Origin: an uncultured Eubacteriales bacterium | GTDB taxonomy: Bacteria > Bacillota > Clostridia > Oscillospirales > Acutalibacteraceae | DNA: 64,000 nucleotides | Direction of reading: 5' to 3' | Assembly: GCA_934463035.1 (NCBI GenBank) | Contig: CAKSIG010000003.1 | Coordinates: forward strand, 186,001-250,000 | In this document: piece by piece, positions 30,683-39,677 of the stretch | Position numbering within the stretch: the first letter of the stretch is position 1 | Layout: each line of letters begins with the position of its first letter | Made by a program: the position numbers and the translations under genes | Notes under the pieces: model-generated | Told to the model about the DNA's origin: nothing | The model's database searches: none | Seen by the model: the letters and a program-made list of their open reading frames with translations, nothing else

Positions 30683-32209
30683 TTGTTTTCAAGGTTGAAA
30701 AGCGTGGGACTGTTCGGAATAGAGTCATATATGATAGAAATTGAGGCAGATGTTTCAACAGGACTGCCGTGCTTTGATATAGTCGGTCTTCCCGATACGG
30801 CCGTTAAAGAATCGCGCGACAGAGTGCGTTCTGCTATTAAAAACTGCGGTTTTAAATTCCCTATGGGAAGAATAACGGTAAACCTTGCGCCTGCCGACCT
30901 TAAAAAAGAGGGCGCGGTCTATGATTTGCCGATACTTCTTGCTATTTTAAAGGCGTCTGGTCAGATAAAGAACGATTTTTCCGACAGTGTGTTTATCGGC
31001 GAGGTGGCGCTTGACGGCAGGATCCGTCCGATAAACGGTGCGCTTGCCATTACTATTACCGCAAGACAGAACGGTATAAGCAACATATTTGTTCCAGAAG
31101 ATAACGCAAGAGAAGCGGCGGTTATAAGCGGTATAAAAGTATTTCCTGTTTCAAATATAAAACAGATAATAGAGCATTTGACTGGCGAAGTGGAATTAAA
31201 ACCGTCTGAAAATACGGTTCCGCAGCAAGAGCGCAATATAAGACATCTCGATTTCAGCGATGTCAAGGGTCAGACCGCCGCAAAAAAGGCTCTTGAAATT
31301 GCCGCTGCGGGAGGGCACAACATACTTCTAATAGGTCCACCGGGAGCTGGCAAAAGTATGCTCGCAAAGCGTTTGCCTACAATACTGCCCGAAATGACCT
31401 TTGAAGAAAGCATTGAGACAACAAAAATACACTCAATAGCGGGAATTTTGGATAAAAACAATCCTATAATAACCGAAAGACCGTTCAGGTCGCCGCATCA
31501 TACTATATCGCCCGCGGGACTTACAGGCGGCGGCACCGTGCCAAAACCGGGTGAAATATCGCTTGCTCACAACGGTGTGCTTTTCCTCGATGAATTTCCC
31601 GAATTCAGGCGTGAGGCAATGGAAGCAATGCGTCAGCCTATTGAGGACGGAAAGGTCACTATATCAAGGGTAGCAGGCTCGCTTACATATCCGAGTTCTA
31701 TTATGCTTGTAGCCGCTATGAACCCGTGCCCCTGCGGATTTTTCGGACACCCCACACGTACCTGTATATGTTCACAGAATGCGGTACGTAAGTATTTGAA
31801 TAAAATTTCGGGACCTATGCTTGACCGACTTGATTTGCATATCGAAGTTCCGCCTGTTGATTATAAATCGCTTAGTTCCGCGGCTCCGTGCGAGACTTCG
31901 GCTCAAATACGCGATAGGGTAAACAAAGCGCGCAGGATACAGGTGAAACGCTATGAGGGAACAGGTATTACCTGTAATGCCAGACTTACCCCCGATATGT
32001 TGAAAGAATACTGTAAAACGACCGACGACGCTAATGAGTATTTGCGTATCTCATTTGACAGACTCGGTATGTCAGCCCGTGCTTATGACAGGATTTTGAA
32101 GGTCGCAAGGACGGCGGCGGACTTGGAAGGAAGCGAAATAATAAAAAAATCGCATATTTTTACAGCAATTTCGTTCAGAAGTCTTGACAGAAAGTATTGG
32201 GGCGAGTAA
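30683..32209 (+). CDS. yifB: YifB/ComM-family AAA+ ATPase (Mg-chelatase-like)
   Basis: A 508-residue protein with an N-terminal Lon-S5-like domain (TGLPCFDIVGLPDTAVKESRDR), a central Mg-chelatase-type AAA+ module with Walker A LLIGPPGAGKSMLAKRLP (about 213-230), HHTISPAGLTGGG, Walker B VLFLDEFPEF and a four-Cys insert CPCGFFGHPTRTCICS, then the C-terminal domain. The Vibrio and Haemophilus homologue ComM is a branch-migration helicase in transformation. The start is TTG with GGGGG 7 bases upstream. Confidence 0.93.
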   Translation: MFSRLKSVGLFGIESYMIEIEADVSTGLPCFDIVGLPDTAVKESRDRVRSAIKNCGFKFPMGRITVNLAPADLKKEGAVYDLPILLAILKASGQIKNDFSDSVFIGEVALDGRIRPINGALAITITARQNGISNIFVPEDNAREAAVISGIKVFPVSNIKQIIEHLTGEVELKPSENTVPQQERNIRHLDFSDVKGQTAAKKALEIAAAGGHNILLIGPPGAGKSMLAKRLPTILPEMTFEESIETTKIHSIAGILDKNNPIITERPFRSPHHTISPAGLTGGGTVPKPGEISLAHNGVLFLDEFPEFRREAMEAMRQPIEDGKVTISRVAGSLTYPSSIMLVAAMNPCPCGFFGHPTRTCICSQNAVRKYLNKISGPMLDRLDLHIEVPPVDYKSLSSAAPCETSAQIRDRVNKARRIQVKRYEGTGITCNARLTPDMLKEYCKTTDDANEYLRISFDRLGMSARAYDRILKVARTAADLEGSEIIKKSHIFTAISFRSLDRKYWGE

Positions 32210-32253
32210 AATAGATATATCGCGATTTAATGTTTCCCGCTTTGCGGGAATAT

Positions 32254-32329
32254 GGGGGCGTAGCTCACCTGGGAGAGCGCTACATTCGCATTGTAGAGGT
32301 AGTGAGTTCGAGTCTCATCGTCTCCACCA
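32254..32329 (+). tRNA. tRNA-Ala (anticodon CGC)
   Basis: A 76-base cloverleaf: acceptor GGGGGCG with CGTCTCC, D arm GCTC/GAGC, anticodon stem CTACA/TGTAG with loop TTCGCAT, T arm GTGAG/CTCAT, encoded CCA. The anticodon read is CGC, for GCG codons. Just upstream TTCCCGC/GCGGGAA (32234-32250) makes a short hairpin behind yifB. Confidence 0.93.
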
Positions 32330-32361
32330 AAAAAGCACTTGCATTTGCAAGTGCTTTTTTT
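32330..32361 (+). terminator. Terminator after tRNA-Ala
   Basis: AAAAAGCACTTGC and GCAAGTGCTTTTT pair around ATTT and end in a run of seven T. Confidence 0.9.
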
Positions 32362-32398
32362 AATGAAATTCGATATGCGAAATATAACTACAATGTAA

Positions 32399-33154
32399 TC
32401 ACAGATATTTTATTGACGTGTTATGCGAACAAATGAATTCAATGCCGGGGTATTTCGCTTTCAGTATTTCTGCAAGAGGTTCAACAACAACATCTTCGGT
32501 GTTAAAGTGTCCTGCGTCATATACCGCAATGTCGTATAATTGCGAATCTATAAAAACGTTATGTTTTACGTCGGCAGTAATAAGCGCGTCGCAACCGAAA
32601 TCAGCCGCGTCTGACAGGAATTCGCCGCCGCTTCCCGAGCAAACAAGAACCTTACTTACTGTGTGAGAGCACGGGGTATACTTTACACGGACATTTAGGC
32701 TATTGCTTATAATCTCTGCGAGTCCGTCGGCAGAGCAGGGCGTTATATTCCCAATCCGCACACAAAATCCGTCATGCGCTTTAACGGGCGTTATATCGGT
32801 TAGACCGAGCCGTTCGCACAGACAGTCGTTTACGCCGCCTTTGCCTACATCAAGATTAGTGTGCATAGAAATTACCGAAATGCCTTTTCTTATAAGTTCA
32901 TATACAACAGAACCTGATTTGCAGCTTTTTAATCCGCCGAATATAACGGGGTGGTGGGATATTATAAGGTTGCAGTCGATTTCTGCGGCGGTTTTGATTG
33001 CAGACAAATCGCAGTCAAGCGTTACAAGCGCTTTCCCGACCTTTGCTTCACCGTCTCCTACAAGGAATCCTGCATTATCAAACTCGGCGGCATCGGTTAC
33101 AGGAAATTTTTCGTTAAGGAAACCGAAAATATCGTTAACAGTTACAGTATTCAT
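32399..33154 (-). CDS. Nif3-like dinuclear metal centre protein
   Basis: A 251-residue protein of the Nif3/YqfO/YbgI family, with metal-binding LIISHHPVIFGG (two adjacent His), VISMHTNLDVGKGGVND, and the C-terminal GHFNTEDVVVEPL. It has the short form without the inserted CutA-like domain of Bacillus YqfO. Proposed activities include GTP cyclohydrolase-like hydrolysis, but the physiological role is unsettled. It follows glnS by 5 bases on the same strand. Confidence 0.9.
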   Translation of the reverse strand: MNTVTVNDIFGFLNEKFPVTDAAEFDNAGFLVGDGEAKVGKALVTLDCDLSAIKTAAEIDCNLIISHHPVIFGGLKSCKSGSVVYELIRKGISVISMHTNLDVGKGGVNDCLCERLGLTDITPVKAHDGFCVRIGNITPCSADGLAEIISNSLNVRVKYTPCSHTVSKVLVCSGSGGEFLSDAADFGCDALITADVKHNVFIDSQLYDIAVYDAGHFNTEDVVVEPLAEILKAKYPGIEFICSHNTSIKYL

Positions 33155-33159
33155 AAATG

Positions 33160-34851
33160 TTATGCCTTCTTGGAAAACGAATCTTTGAGTGCAACCGTTC
33201 TGTTAAATACGGTTTTTTCCTTTGTTGAATCAGGATCAATGCAGAAATAACCCTGACGCATAAATTGGAACACATCGCCGACGTTTGCGTCTGCAAGCGA
33301 AGCGTCGATTTTGCAGTTGTCTATAATCTTCAACGAATCAGGATTAAGGTTTTCGGCAAACGAAGAAACGCCTTCTTCATCGCTTGGATTGGGGACATTA
33401 AACAGACGGTCGTACAGACGTACTTCCGCATTTATGCAGTTCTCGGCGTTCACCCAATGCAGAGTGCCTTTGACCTTTCTTCCGTCAGGTGTTTCGCCGC
33501 CGTAGCTTTCGGGGTCATAGGTGCAGTGAACAACGGTTATATTACCGTCGGCATCGGTTTCGTGCGAGGAATACTTGATATAGTAAGCCCCTTTGAGACG
33601 GACCTCCTTTTGAGGACAAAGCCTGAAATATTTGCCGGGAGGGTCGAGCATAAAATCGTCCTGCTCTATAAAGATTTCCTTTGAAAAGGTGACCTTGCGT
33701 TTTCCGAGTTCAGGCTTATTCGGATTAATTTCTATTTCAATTTCTTCTGTTTTGCCGTCGGGATAGTTGTCGATTACTACCCTTAACGGGCGGAGTACTG
33801 CCATTGTGCGTTCTGCGTTTTCATTAAGATTATCGCGAACGCAGGATTCAAGCAATGCATAATCAATAACGCTGTAAGCCTTAGAAACTCCTATCTTGTC
33901 AACAAATGCACGAATTGCCCCCGCAGGGTATCCGCGCCGTCTCATACCGCAGATTGTTGCCATTCTCGGGTCGTCCCAACCGATTACAAGCCCGTCGTTT
34001 ACGAGCTTTAAGCATTTGCGCTTGCTGGTCAGAGTATAATTGATATTCATACGCGCAAATTCTATCTGCCTCGGCGGATTTTCTATATCGCACGCCCTTA
34101 ACACCCAATCATAAAGAGGACGGTGGTTTTCAAATTCCAATGAGCAAAGCGAGTGGGTAACACCCTCTTTTGCGTCGCTGAGCGGATGCGCAAAATCGTA
34201 CATAGGATAAACACACCATTTGTCGCCAGTGCGGTGATGCGGTACTTTCATTATTCGGTAAATTATCGGGTCGCGCATATTAAGGTTAGAGGACGACATA
34301 TCTATCTTCGCCCTTAAAACCATCGCTCCGTTGTCAAACTCACCGTCGGTCATACGCTTAAACAATTCGCGGTTTTCCTCTATCGGACGGTCGCGATACT
34401 TGCTTTCTTTGCCCGGCTCGGTGAGGGTTCCGCGCATTTCGCGAATTTCATCGGCGCTTGATTCGTCAACAAAAGCAAGCCCCTTGTCAATCAGCTTTAA
34501 CGCACACTCGTACAGAAAATCAAAGTAATCCGAGGCATAGTAAACATTGTCCCAATGAAAACCGAGCCACTTTATGTCTTCTTTTATGGCGTCGGTGTAC
34601 TCCACGTCCTCCTTTACGGGATTGGTGTCGTCAAGCCTTAAATTGCAGGTTCCGTTGTATTTTTCAGCGGTTGCAAAATCAATGCAGATTGCCTTTGCGT
34701 GACCTATATGAAGATAACCGTTGGGCTCAGGCGGGAAACGGGTCTGAACGTGATTATATACGCCTTCTTTTAAATCTTCATCAATAAAATCGTGTATAAA
34801 ATTGGATGGTGCGGTTGTTTCTTCGGCACCTGAAATTATTTTTTCTTCCAT
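33160..34851 (-). CDS. glnS: Glutaminyl-tRNA synthetase
   Basis: Charges tRNA-Gln directly with glutamine. This 563-residue class I enzyme has the HIGH motif in RFPPEPNGYLHIGHAKAI (about 40-57), LRLDDTNP, and the second signature written TLTSKRKCL rather than MSKR, as in many bacterial GlnRS, followed by GWDDPRMATICGMRRRG. The C-terminal anticodon-binding barrels contain QDDFMLDPPGKYFRL. GGAGAACAGACA precedes ATG. It lies 15 bases from gltX on the same transcript. Confidence 0.96.
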   Translation of the reverse strand: MEEKIISGAEETTAPSNFIHDFIDEDLKEGVYNHVQTRFPPEPNGYLHIGHAKAICIDFATAEKYNGTCNLRLDDTNPVKEDVEYTDAIKEDIKWLGFHWDNVYYASDYFDFLYECALKLIDKGLAFVDESSADEIREMRGTLTEPGKESKYRDRPIEENRELFKRMTDGEFDNGAMVLRAKIDMSSSNLNMRDPIIYRIMKVPHHRTGDKWCVYPMYDFAHPLSDAKEGVTHSLCSLEFENHRPLYDWVLRACDIENPPRQIEFARMNINYTLTSKRKCLKLVNDGLVIGWDDPRMATICGMRRRGYPAGAIRAFVDKIGVSKAYSVIDYALLESCVRDNLNENAERTMAVLRPLRVVIDNYPDGKTEEIEIEINPNKPELGKRKVTFSKEIFIEQDDFMLDPPGKYFRLCPQKEVRLKGAYYIKYSSHETDADGNITVVHCTYDPESYGGETPDGRKVKGTLHWVNAENCINAEVRLYDRLFNVPNPSDEEGVSSFAENLNPDSLKIIDNCKIDASLADANVGDVFQFMRQGYFCIDPDSTKEKTVFNRTVALKDSFSKKA

Positions 34852-34866
34852 TGTCTGTTCTCCGTA

Positions 34867-36522
34867 TTAATTAATCTCTTTTATTGCGCCGTCAATGCGT
34901 TCAAGACAGCGCTCTTTGCCGAGAACCTTCATAATACTGCAAAGGTCGGGAGTATTTCTTCTGCCCGTAACCGCTATTCGCAGTACCGTACTCAAATCGC
35001 CTGCGTGACCCTTGTATTTTTCGGGTTCGGCTTTGTATTGCTTTGTCTCGGCGGCAAAACCGATTTCTGCCGCAATGGCTTTAATTTTGTCAAACCATTG
35101 CTGTCGGTCGTCGGCGGTATCGTATATTTTCTTATACCTTTCAAGGAAACATACTGCGTCTTCGGGTTTAATGTTGTCGGGCAGGGTGTAGTCACGTTTG
35201 TAAAGCTCATCGTAAAAATATGAGAAATAGTCCTTAGCTTCGTTCCACTTTGCAATATCCTTGCGCGGTTTCTGAACATCTCTGTCAATAGCAAGAACCG
35301 ATTTTGTATAATCAGCGTCCTTTGTTAAGATGCCGTAAAATTCGCCGTCAAACTCCTTTGCCCATTCGGTAAGTTTGTCATAAACAGAACCGCTTGAAAG
35401 ACGGGAAATGCAGGTTTTGCTTACATCGTTCAGTTTGTTTTCGTCAAACAGTGCGCCCGAAACGCTCATCTTTTTAAGATTAAACCTGAATTTCTTATAG
35501 TCCTCGTTTTGATTGGCGCGGCGCCAATCCTCAAAATCGGAGGCTGCTATTGTCATAAGATATTCAATAACGCTTTGCGAATCATAACCCTGTTCTGCAA
35601 AGAAATGTACGGCGGCCTCAGGATCCTTGCGCTTTGAGATTTTGCGCTTTGCGCCGTTTTCCGATTTCATAATAGGGGAAATATGCCCGTATTTAGGCGG
35701 TTTAAACCCAAGAATTTTAAATAACTGCAAATGCTTCGGCACAGAGGAAATCCATTCGTCGCCCCTTAAAACGTGGGTCGTGTGCATAAGGTGGTCGTCA
35801 ATAGCATGTGCAAAGTGATATGTCGGTATGCCGTCTGATTTTAAAAGAACAAAATCCTCGTCGTTTTCGGGCATTTCTATTTTACCCTTTACGCAGTCGT
35901 CGAATATGACCTTGCGGCTTTCGTCACCCATAGATTTAAGCCTTATAACAAACGGCTTGCCTTGGTCTATAAGTTCCTTTGCTTCGGTGTAGGTGATATT
36001 GCGGTGTTTCGCCCATTCACCGTGATAACCTGTGCGTATCTTTCGTTCTTCTTGTATTTTGCGCGTTTCGTCAAGTTCTTCTGCGGTGCAAAAACAAGGA
36101 TATGCAAGTCCCTGCTTTATAAGATCTTTAACATAGGTCTTGTAAATTTCTGCACGGCGGCTTTGCTGATAGGGTCCGTAATCGCCGCGCTCCTCAGTTC
36201 CGCTTATAAAGCCTTCGTCAATTTCAATGCCGTAGCGTTTAAGACCTTCTATTATATCTTCTATTCCGCCTTCAACCTCGCGCTTTTTGTCGGTATCTTC
36301 AATTCTTGTAAAGAAAATGCCGCCCGTTGAGGTTGCGGTTATTCGGTTGACGAGGGCGGTAAAAAGTGTGCCGAGATGAAGATATCCCGTGGGGCTGGGG
36401 GCTATTCTTGTAACCCTTGCACCGTCAGCCAAATTGCGCTGCGGATATAAACTTTCATAATACTCAGGTGTTTTTTGTATGTCGGGCAGTAATAATTCCG
36501 CCATCATTTCGTTTTGGTTCAT
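34867..36522 (-). CDS. gltX: Glutamyl-tRNA synthetase
   Basis: A 551-residue class I synthetase for glutamate. The HIGH-type motif is RIAPSPTGYLHLGTLFTAL (about 39-57), then FTRIEDTDKKREVEG, the CP domain with AYPCFCTAEELDE, and KMSKS-type KRKISKRKDPEAAV. The C-terminal anticodon-binding part is shorter and rather divergent compared with common bacterial GltX. Since glnS is adjacent, this enzyme is probably discriminating and need not misacylate tRNA-Gln. CGGAGATAACT precedes the ATG. Confidence 0.95.
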   Translation of the reverse strand: MNQNEMMAELLLPDIQKTPEYYESLYPQRNLADGARVTRIAPSPTGYLHLGTLFTALVNRITATSTGGIFFTRIEDTDKKREVEGGIEDIIEGLKRYGIEIDEGFISGTEERGDYGPYQQSRRAEIYKTYVKDLIKQGLAYPCFCTAEELDETRKIQEERKIRTGYHGEWAKHRNITYTEAKELIDQGKPFVIRLKSMGDESRKVIFDDCVKGKIEMPENDEDFVLLKSDGIPTYHFAHAIDDHLMHTTHVLRGDEWISSVPKHLQLFKILGFKPPKYGHISPIMKSENGAKRKISKRKDPEAAVHFFAEQGYDSQSVIEYLMTIAASDFEDWRRANQNEDYKKFRFNLKKMSVSGALFDENKLNDVSKTCISRLSSGSVYDKLTEWAKEFDGEFYGILTKDADYTKSVLAIDRDVQKPRKDIAKWNEAKDYFSYFYDELYKRDYTLPDNIKPEDAVCFLERYKKIYDTADDRQQWFDKIKAIAAEIGFAAETKQYKAEPEKYKGHAGDLSTVLRIAVTGRRNTPDLCSIMKVLGKERCLERIDGAIKEIN

Positions 36523-36556
36523 AGTTATCTCCGTTTCGCCTATTGCGGCTTTTATA

Positions 36557-37015
36557 TTATCTGTCGTTCGTTAGGAGCTTGTTAAGCTCTATCATAAAGG
36601 TGTTAATGTCCTTAAATTGGCGGTAAACGGAAGCAAAACGAACGTAAGCAACCTCGTCAATGCCTTTAAGTTTTTCCATTACCAGCTCGCCTATCTTTTC
36701 GCTGCTTACCTCGCGGTCTAGAGAATTTTGAATTATTGATTCTATCTCGTCAATCATATTATCAAGCGTGTCGATTGAAACGGGGCGCTTTTCGCAGGCA
36801 CGCAAAAGTCCTGTCATTAGCTTGTCCCTGTTGAAGGTTTCACGCGATTTGTCTTTCTTTATGACAATAATCGGAAGGCTCTCTATTATTTCATACGTTG
36901 TAAAACGCTTTGCACATTTAAGACATTCGCGTCTGCGTCTTATGCGTTCGCCTTCATCGGTGGGTCTGGAATCAATTACCTTGCTTTCTTCATATCCGCA
37001 AAAAGGACATTTCAT
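36557..37015 (-). CDS. nrdR: Ribonucleotide reductase regulator NrdR
   Basis: A 152-residue ATP/dATP-sensing repressor of ribonucleotide reductase genes. The zinc ribbon MKCPFCGYEESKVIDSR plus RRRRECLKCAKRFTTYE (four Cys) is followed by the ATP-cone domain (VIKKDKSRETFNRDKLMTGL). The start at 37015 is fixed by the invariant MKCPFC; the open frame continues 24 codons upstream without meaning. It lies upstream of gltX on the minus strand. Confidence 0.97.
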   Translation of the reverse strand: MKCPFCGYEESKVIDSRPTDEGERIRRRRECLKCAKRFTTYEIIESLPIIVIKKDKSRETFNRDKLMTGLLRACEKRPVSIDTLDNMIDEIESIIQNSLDREVSSEKIGELVMEKLKGIDEVAYVRFASVYRQFKDINTFMIELNKLLTNDR

Positions 37016-37053
37016 ACTTAAAACCGCCTTAACTATCAAATTAAATACAGATT

Positions 37054-37082
37054 TATTATACAATACGTACCAAAAAATTACA
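37054..37082 (-). promoter_or_regulatory. nrdR promoter
   Basis: On the minus strand TTGTAA (37077-37082), 17 bases, TATAAT (37054-37059), about 40 bases before ATG. Confidence 0.8.
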
Positions 37083-37182
37083 AGCATTAAAATAACTGTT
37101 GCCTTAGTGTAAAAAATTTGGTAAAATAATAAAAAAGTTTGAGCCGAGAGATATTTGCGCTGTCGGCAGATTGGAGAACAAA

Positions 37183-37785
37183 ATGAGCAGTTTTCAATTG
37201 GAGAAACCCGTATCGGGCGATACTGTTGCGGTGTTGCATACGACCAAGGGCGATATTAAAATAAAACTCTTTCCCGATAAAACGCCTAAGACGTTTGAAA
37301 ATTTCACGACCCACGCAAAGAACGGTTATTATGACGGTCTTATATTCCACCGCGTCATAAAGGATTTTATGATACAGGGAGGCGACCCGAACGGCAACGG
37401 AATGGGCGGCGAGTCAATTTGGGGCAGGAGCTTTAAGGACGAGTTTACTCCCGAGCTTCACAATATAAGAGGGGCGCTCTCAATGGCAAATGCGGGTCCC
37501 GATACAAACGGAAGTCAGTTTTTTATAGTACAGGCTGACTCTGTTCCCGAAAATATGCTTGACCAAATGCGCAACCTCGGCGAAGGTGCTTTTCCGTCAG
37601 AGATTGTAACCGCCTATGAAGAAATGGGCGGCACGCCTTGGCTTGATTTCAGACACACCGTTTTCGGCCAAGTGTTTGAGGGTATGGACGTTGTGGATTC
37701 AATCGCCTCGGTTGAGGTAGGCGCGGCGGACAAGCCTTTAAACGACGTTGTAATAAAAAGCATAGAAATTAATGAAGTAAAGTAA
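37183..37785 (+). CDS. Cyclophilin-type peptidyl-prolyl isomerase
   Basis: A 200-residue cytosolic cyclophilin (no signal peptide) that speeds proline isomerisation. Active-site segments are IFHRVIKDFMIQGGDPNG (catalytic Arg), GALSMANAGPDTNGSQFFI and the C-terminal FRHTVFGQVFEGMDVVD. An insertion of about 35 residues (VPENMLDQMRNLGEGAFPSE) before that is longer than in minimal bacterial forms but common in Clostridia. GGAG is 7 bases before ATG at 37183; the in-frame TTG four codons earlier lacks a site. Confidence 0.95.
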   Translation: MSSFQLEKPVSGDTVAVLHTTKGDIKIKLFPDKTPKTFENFTTHAKNGYYDGLIFHRVIKDFMIQGGDPNGNGMGGESIWGRSFKDEFTPELHNIRGALSMANAGPDTNGSQFFIVQADSVPENMLDQMRNLGEGAFPSEIVTAYEEMGGTPWLDFRHTVFGQVFEGMDVVDSIASVEVGAADKPLNDVVIKSIEINEVK

Positions 37786-37798
37786 AGGAGTTTTTGTT

Positions 37799-38677
37799 AT
37801 GAAAGGTATTATTTTAGCAGGCGGAAGCGGAACAAGACTTTATCCGCTGACTATGGTTACTTCAAAACAGCTTTTGCCCGTGTATGACAAGCCGATGATA
37901 TATTATCCGCTGTCTACGCTTATGCTGGCGGGAATAAGAGATATACTGATAATATCAACGCCCACCGATCTGCCCAATTTTGAGAGACTTTTGGGCGACG
38001 GCTCCGATTACGGTATAAGACTTTCCTATGAGGTTCAGCCCTCGCCGGACGGGCTTGCGCAAGCGTTCCTTATCGGGGAGAAGTTTATAGACGGCGACAG
38101 CTGTGCTATGGTACTCGGCGATAATATATTTTACGGAAGCGGTTTGAAAAAACATCTGCGCGAAGCGGCTCAAAGGGAAAACGGAGCTACCGTTTTCGGT
38201 TATTATGTTGACGATCCCGAGCGTTTCGGTATTGTTGAGTTTGACAAAAACGGCAAAGCCATTTCAATTGAAGAAAAACCGCAGAATCCTAAGTCAAACT
38301 ATTGCGTAACGGGTCTTTATTTCTATGACAAACGCGTTGTAGAGCTTGCGAAAAAGGTTAAACCGTCGGCACGCGGCGAACTTGAAATAACCGACCTCAA
38401 TAAGCTCTATCTTGAAGACGGCTCTCTCAACGTTGTTACTCTCGGCAGGGGATATGCTTGGCTTGATACGGGTACAATGGACGCTCTCTCGGAAGCCTCC
38501 GAATTTGTTAAGGTTGTGGAAAACCGTCAGGGAATACAGATTTCGGCGGTTGAGGAAATTGCTTTTGTCAACGGTTGGATAGACCGTGAAAAGCTGTTAA
38601 AGTCGGCTGAAAAATACGGTAAATCCCCTTACGGACAGCATCTTAAAAAGGTTGCAGAGGGTAAATTCCTTTATTGA
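37799..38677 (+). CDS. rfbA: Glucose-1-phosphate thymidylyltransferase
   Basis: Makes dTDP-glucose from glucose-1-phosphate and dTTP, first step of dTDP-rhamnose synthesis. The 292 residues match the family length. Motifs are the nucleotide loop GGSGTRLYPLT (about 8-18), KQLLPVYDKPMIYYPL, MVLGDNIFYGSGL, EEKPQNPKSNYCVTGLYFYD and WLDTGTMDAL. AAGGAG precedes the ATG. It leads two glycosyltransferase genes. The rest of the rhamnose pathway (rfbB, C, D) is not in the window. Confidence 0.96.
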   Translation: MKGIILAGGSGTRLYPLTMVTSKQLLPVYDKPMIYYPLSTLMLAGIRDILIISTPTDLPNFERLLGDGSDYGIRLSYEVQPSPDGLAQAFLIGEKFIDGDSCAMVLGDNIFYGSGLKKHLREAAQRENGATVFGYYVDDPERFGIVEFDKNGKAISIEEKPQNPKSNYCVTGLYFYDKRVVELAKKVKPSARGELEITDLNKLYLEDGSLNVVTLGRGYAWLDTGTMDALSEASEFVKVVENRQGIQISAVEEIAFVNGWIDREKLLKSAEKYGKSPYGQHLKKVAEGKFLY

Positions 38678-38678
38678 T

Positions 38679-39677
38679 ATGTGTATGATAAGTGTAATTG
38701 TTCCGATCTACAAAACGGAAAAAACTCTTGAAAGGTGCATAAATTCTATTCTGGCTCAAAGTCTTAAAGACTTTGAGCTTGTGCTTATAAATGACGGCTC
38801 GCCCGATAATTCGGAGCAAATATGCAAAAAATTTGCAGCCGAGGATAAACGAATTCGCTATATATTAAAGGAAAACGGCGGTCTGTCTTCTGTAAGAAAT
38901 TTGGGAATAGAAGAAGCAAAGGGCGATTATATCGCCTTTGTTGACAGCGACGATTATATTGAGCCTGATATGCTTGAATATATGCACAGTATCGCTCTGC
39001 GCGATAATTGCGAGATTGTGATGTGCGGTTACAAGATAGAAAACGGCAAAACCGTTGTAGATAATTTCTGCAACGATATGATTCTTGACTGCAAGAACAT
39101 TAACGAAAATATGGTGGAGCTTAAATCAAAAAATCTTATAGATTGCGCGTGGAATAAGCTGTATAATCGGGATTTTCTTATTAAGACGGGCGTTAAAATG
39201 CCTGTCGGTGAAACCTATGAGGATACGGCGTTTAATCTTGAACTGTTGAAACACAAACCGAGAATTTCGGTGACCTCAAAGTGTTTTTATCATTATGTTC
39301 AGAATATGGGGAGTATCACAAAAAAATACGACCCGAAAAAACTTGAAACGATGAAGAAACGCGCAAGAATGCTGCTCGAAGTTACAGAGGGGATAGAACC
39401 GTACTGCGGTTTCTTCTATGTAAAGTCGGTGTTTTCATCAATTATTGATATGTTTTTGTCGTGCGGGCGCGCCGAGATTATGAATATAATAGCCTGCGAA
39501 ATAAACGATTCCGAGTTTAAAAAGGCGGCGGAGGTTGCCGAGTTTGGCGGTGCTTTAAATTCTCAAATTATAAAGGCCGCACGCAGCGGGAGCGCAAAAA
39601 GCGTCTACCGTTTCTGTAAATTATCGTATTTGCTTAAATACAAAATGAACAAACTGTTTATGAGGGTGAAAAGCTGA
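38679..39677 (+). CDS. Family 2 glycosyltransferase
   Basis: A 332-residue GT-A transferase with SVIVPIYKTEKTLERCINS at the N-terminus, ELVLINDGSPDNSEQI and the metal-binding IAFVDSDDYIEPDM, and the usual GETYEDTAF in the acceptor half. It has no transmembrane helix and is probably peripheral, adding a sugar to a surface glycan intermediate. The start is placed at ATG 38679 just after the rfbA stop, with ATG 38685 as alternative; neither has a strong ribosome-binding site. Confidence 0.9.
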   Translation: MCMISVIVPIYKTEKTLERCINSILAQSLKDFELVLINDGSPDNSEQICKKFAAEDKRIRYILKENGGLSSVRNLGIEEAKGDYIAFVDSDDYIEPDMLEYMHSIALRDNCEIVMCGYKIENGKTVVDNFCNDMILDCKNINENMVELKSKNLIDCAWNKLYNRDFLIKTGVKMPVGETYEDTAFNLELLKHKPRISVTSKCFYHYVQNMGSITKKYDPKKLETMKKRARMLLEVTEGIEPYCGFFYVKSVFSSIIDMFLSCGRAEIMNIIACEINDSEFKKAAEVAEFGGALNSQIIKAARSGSAKSVYRFCKLSYLLKYKMNKLFMRVKS

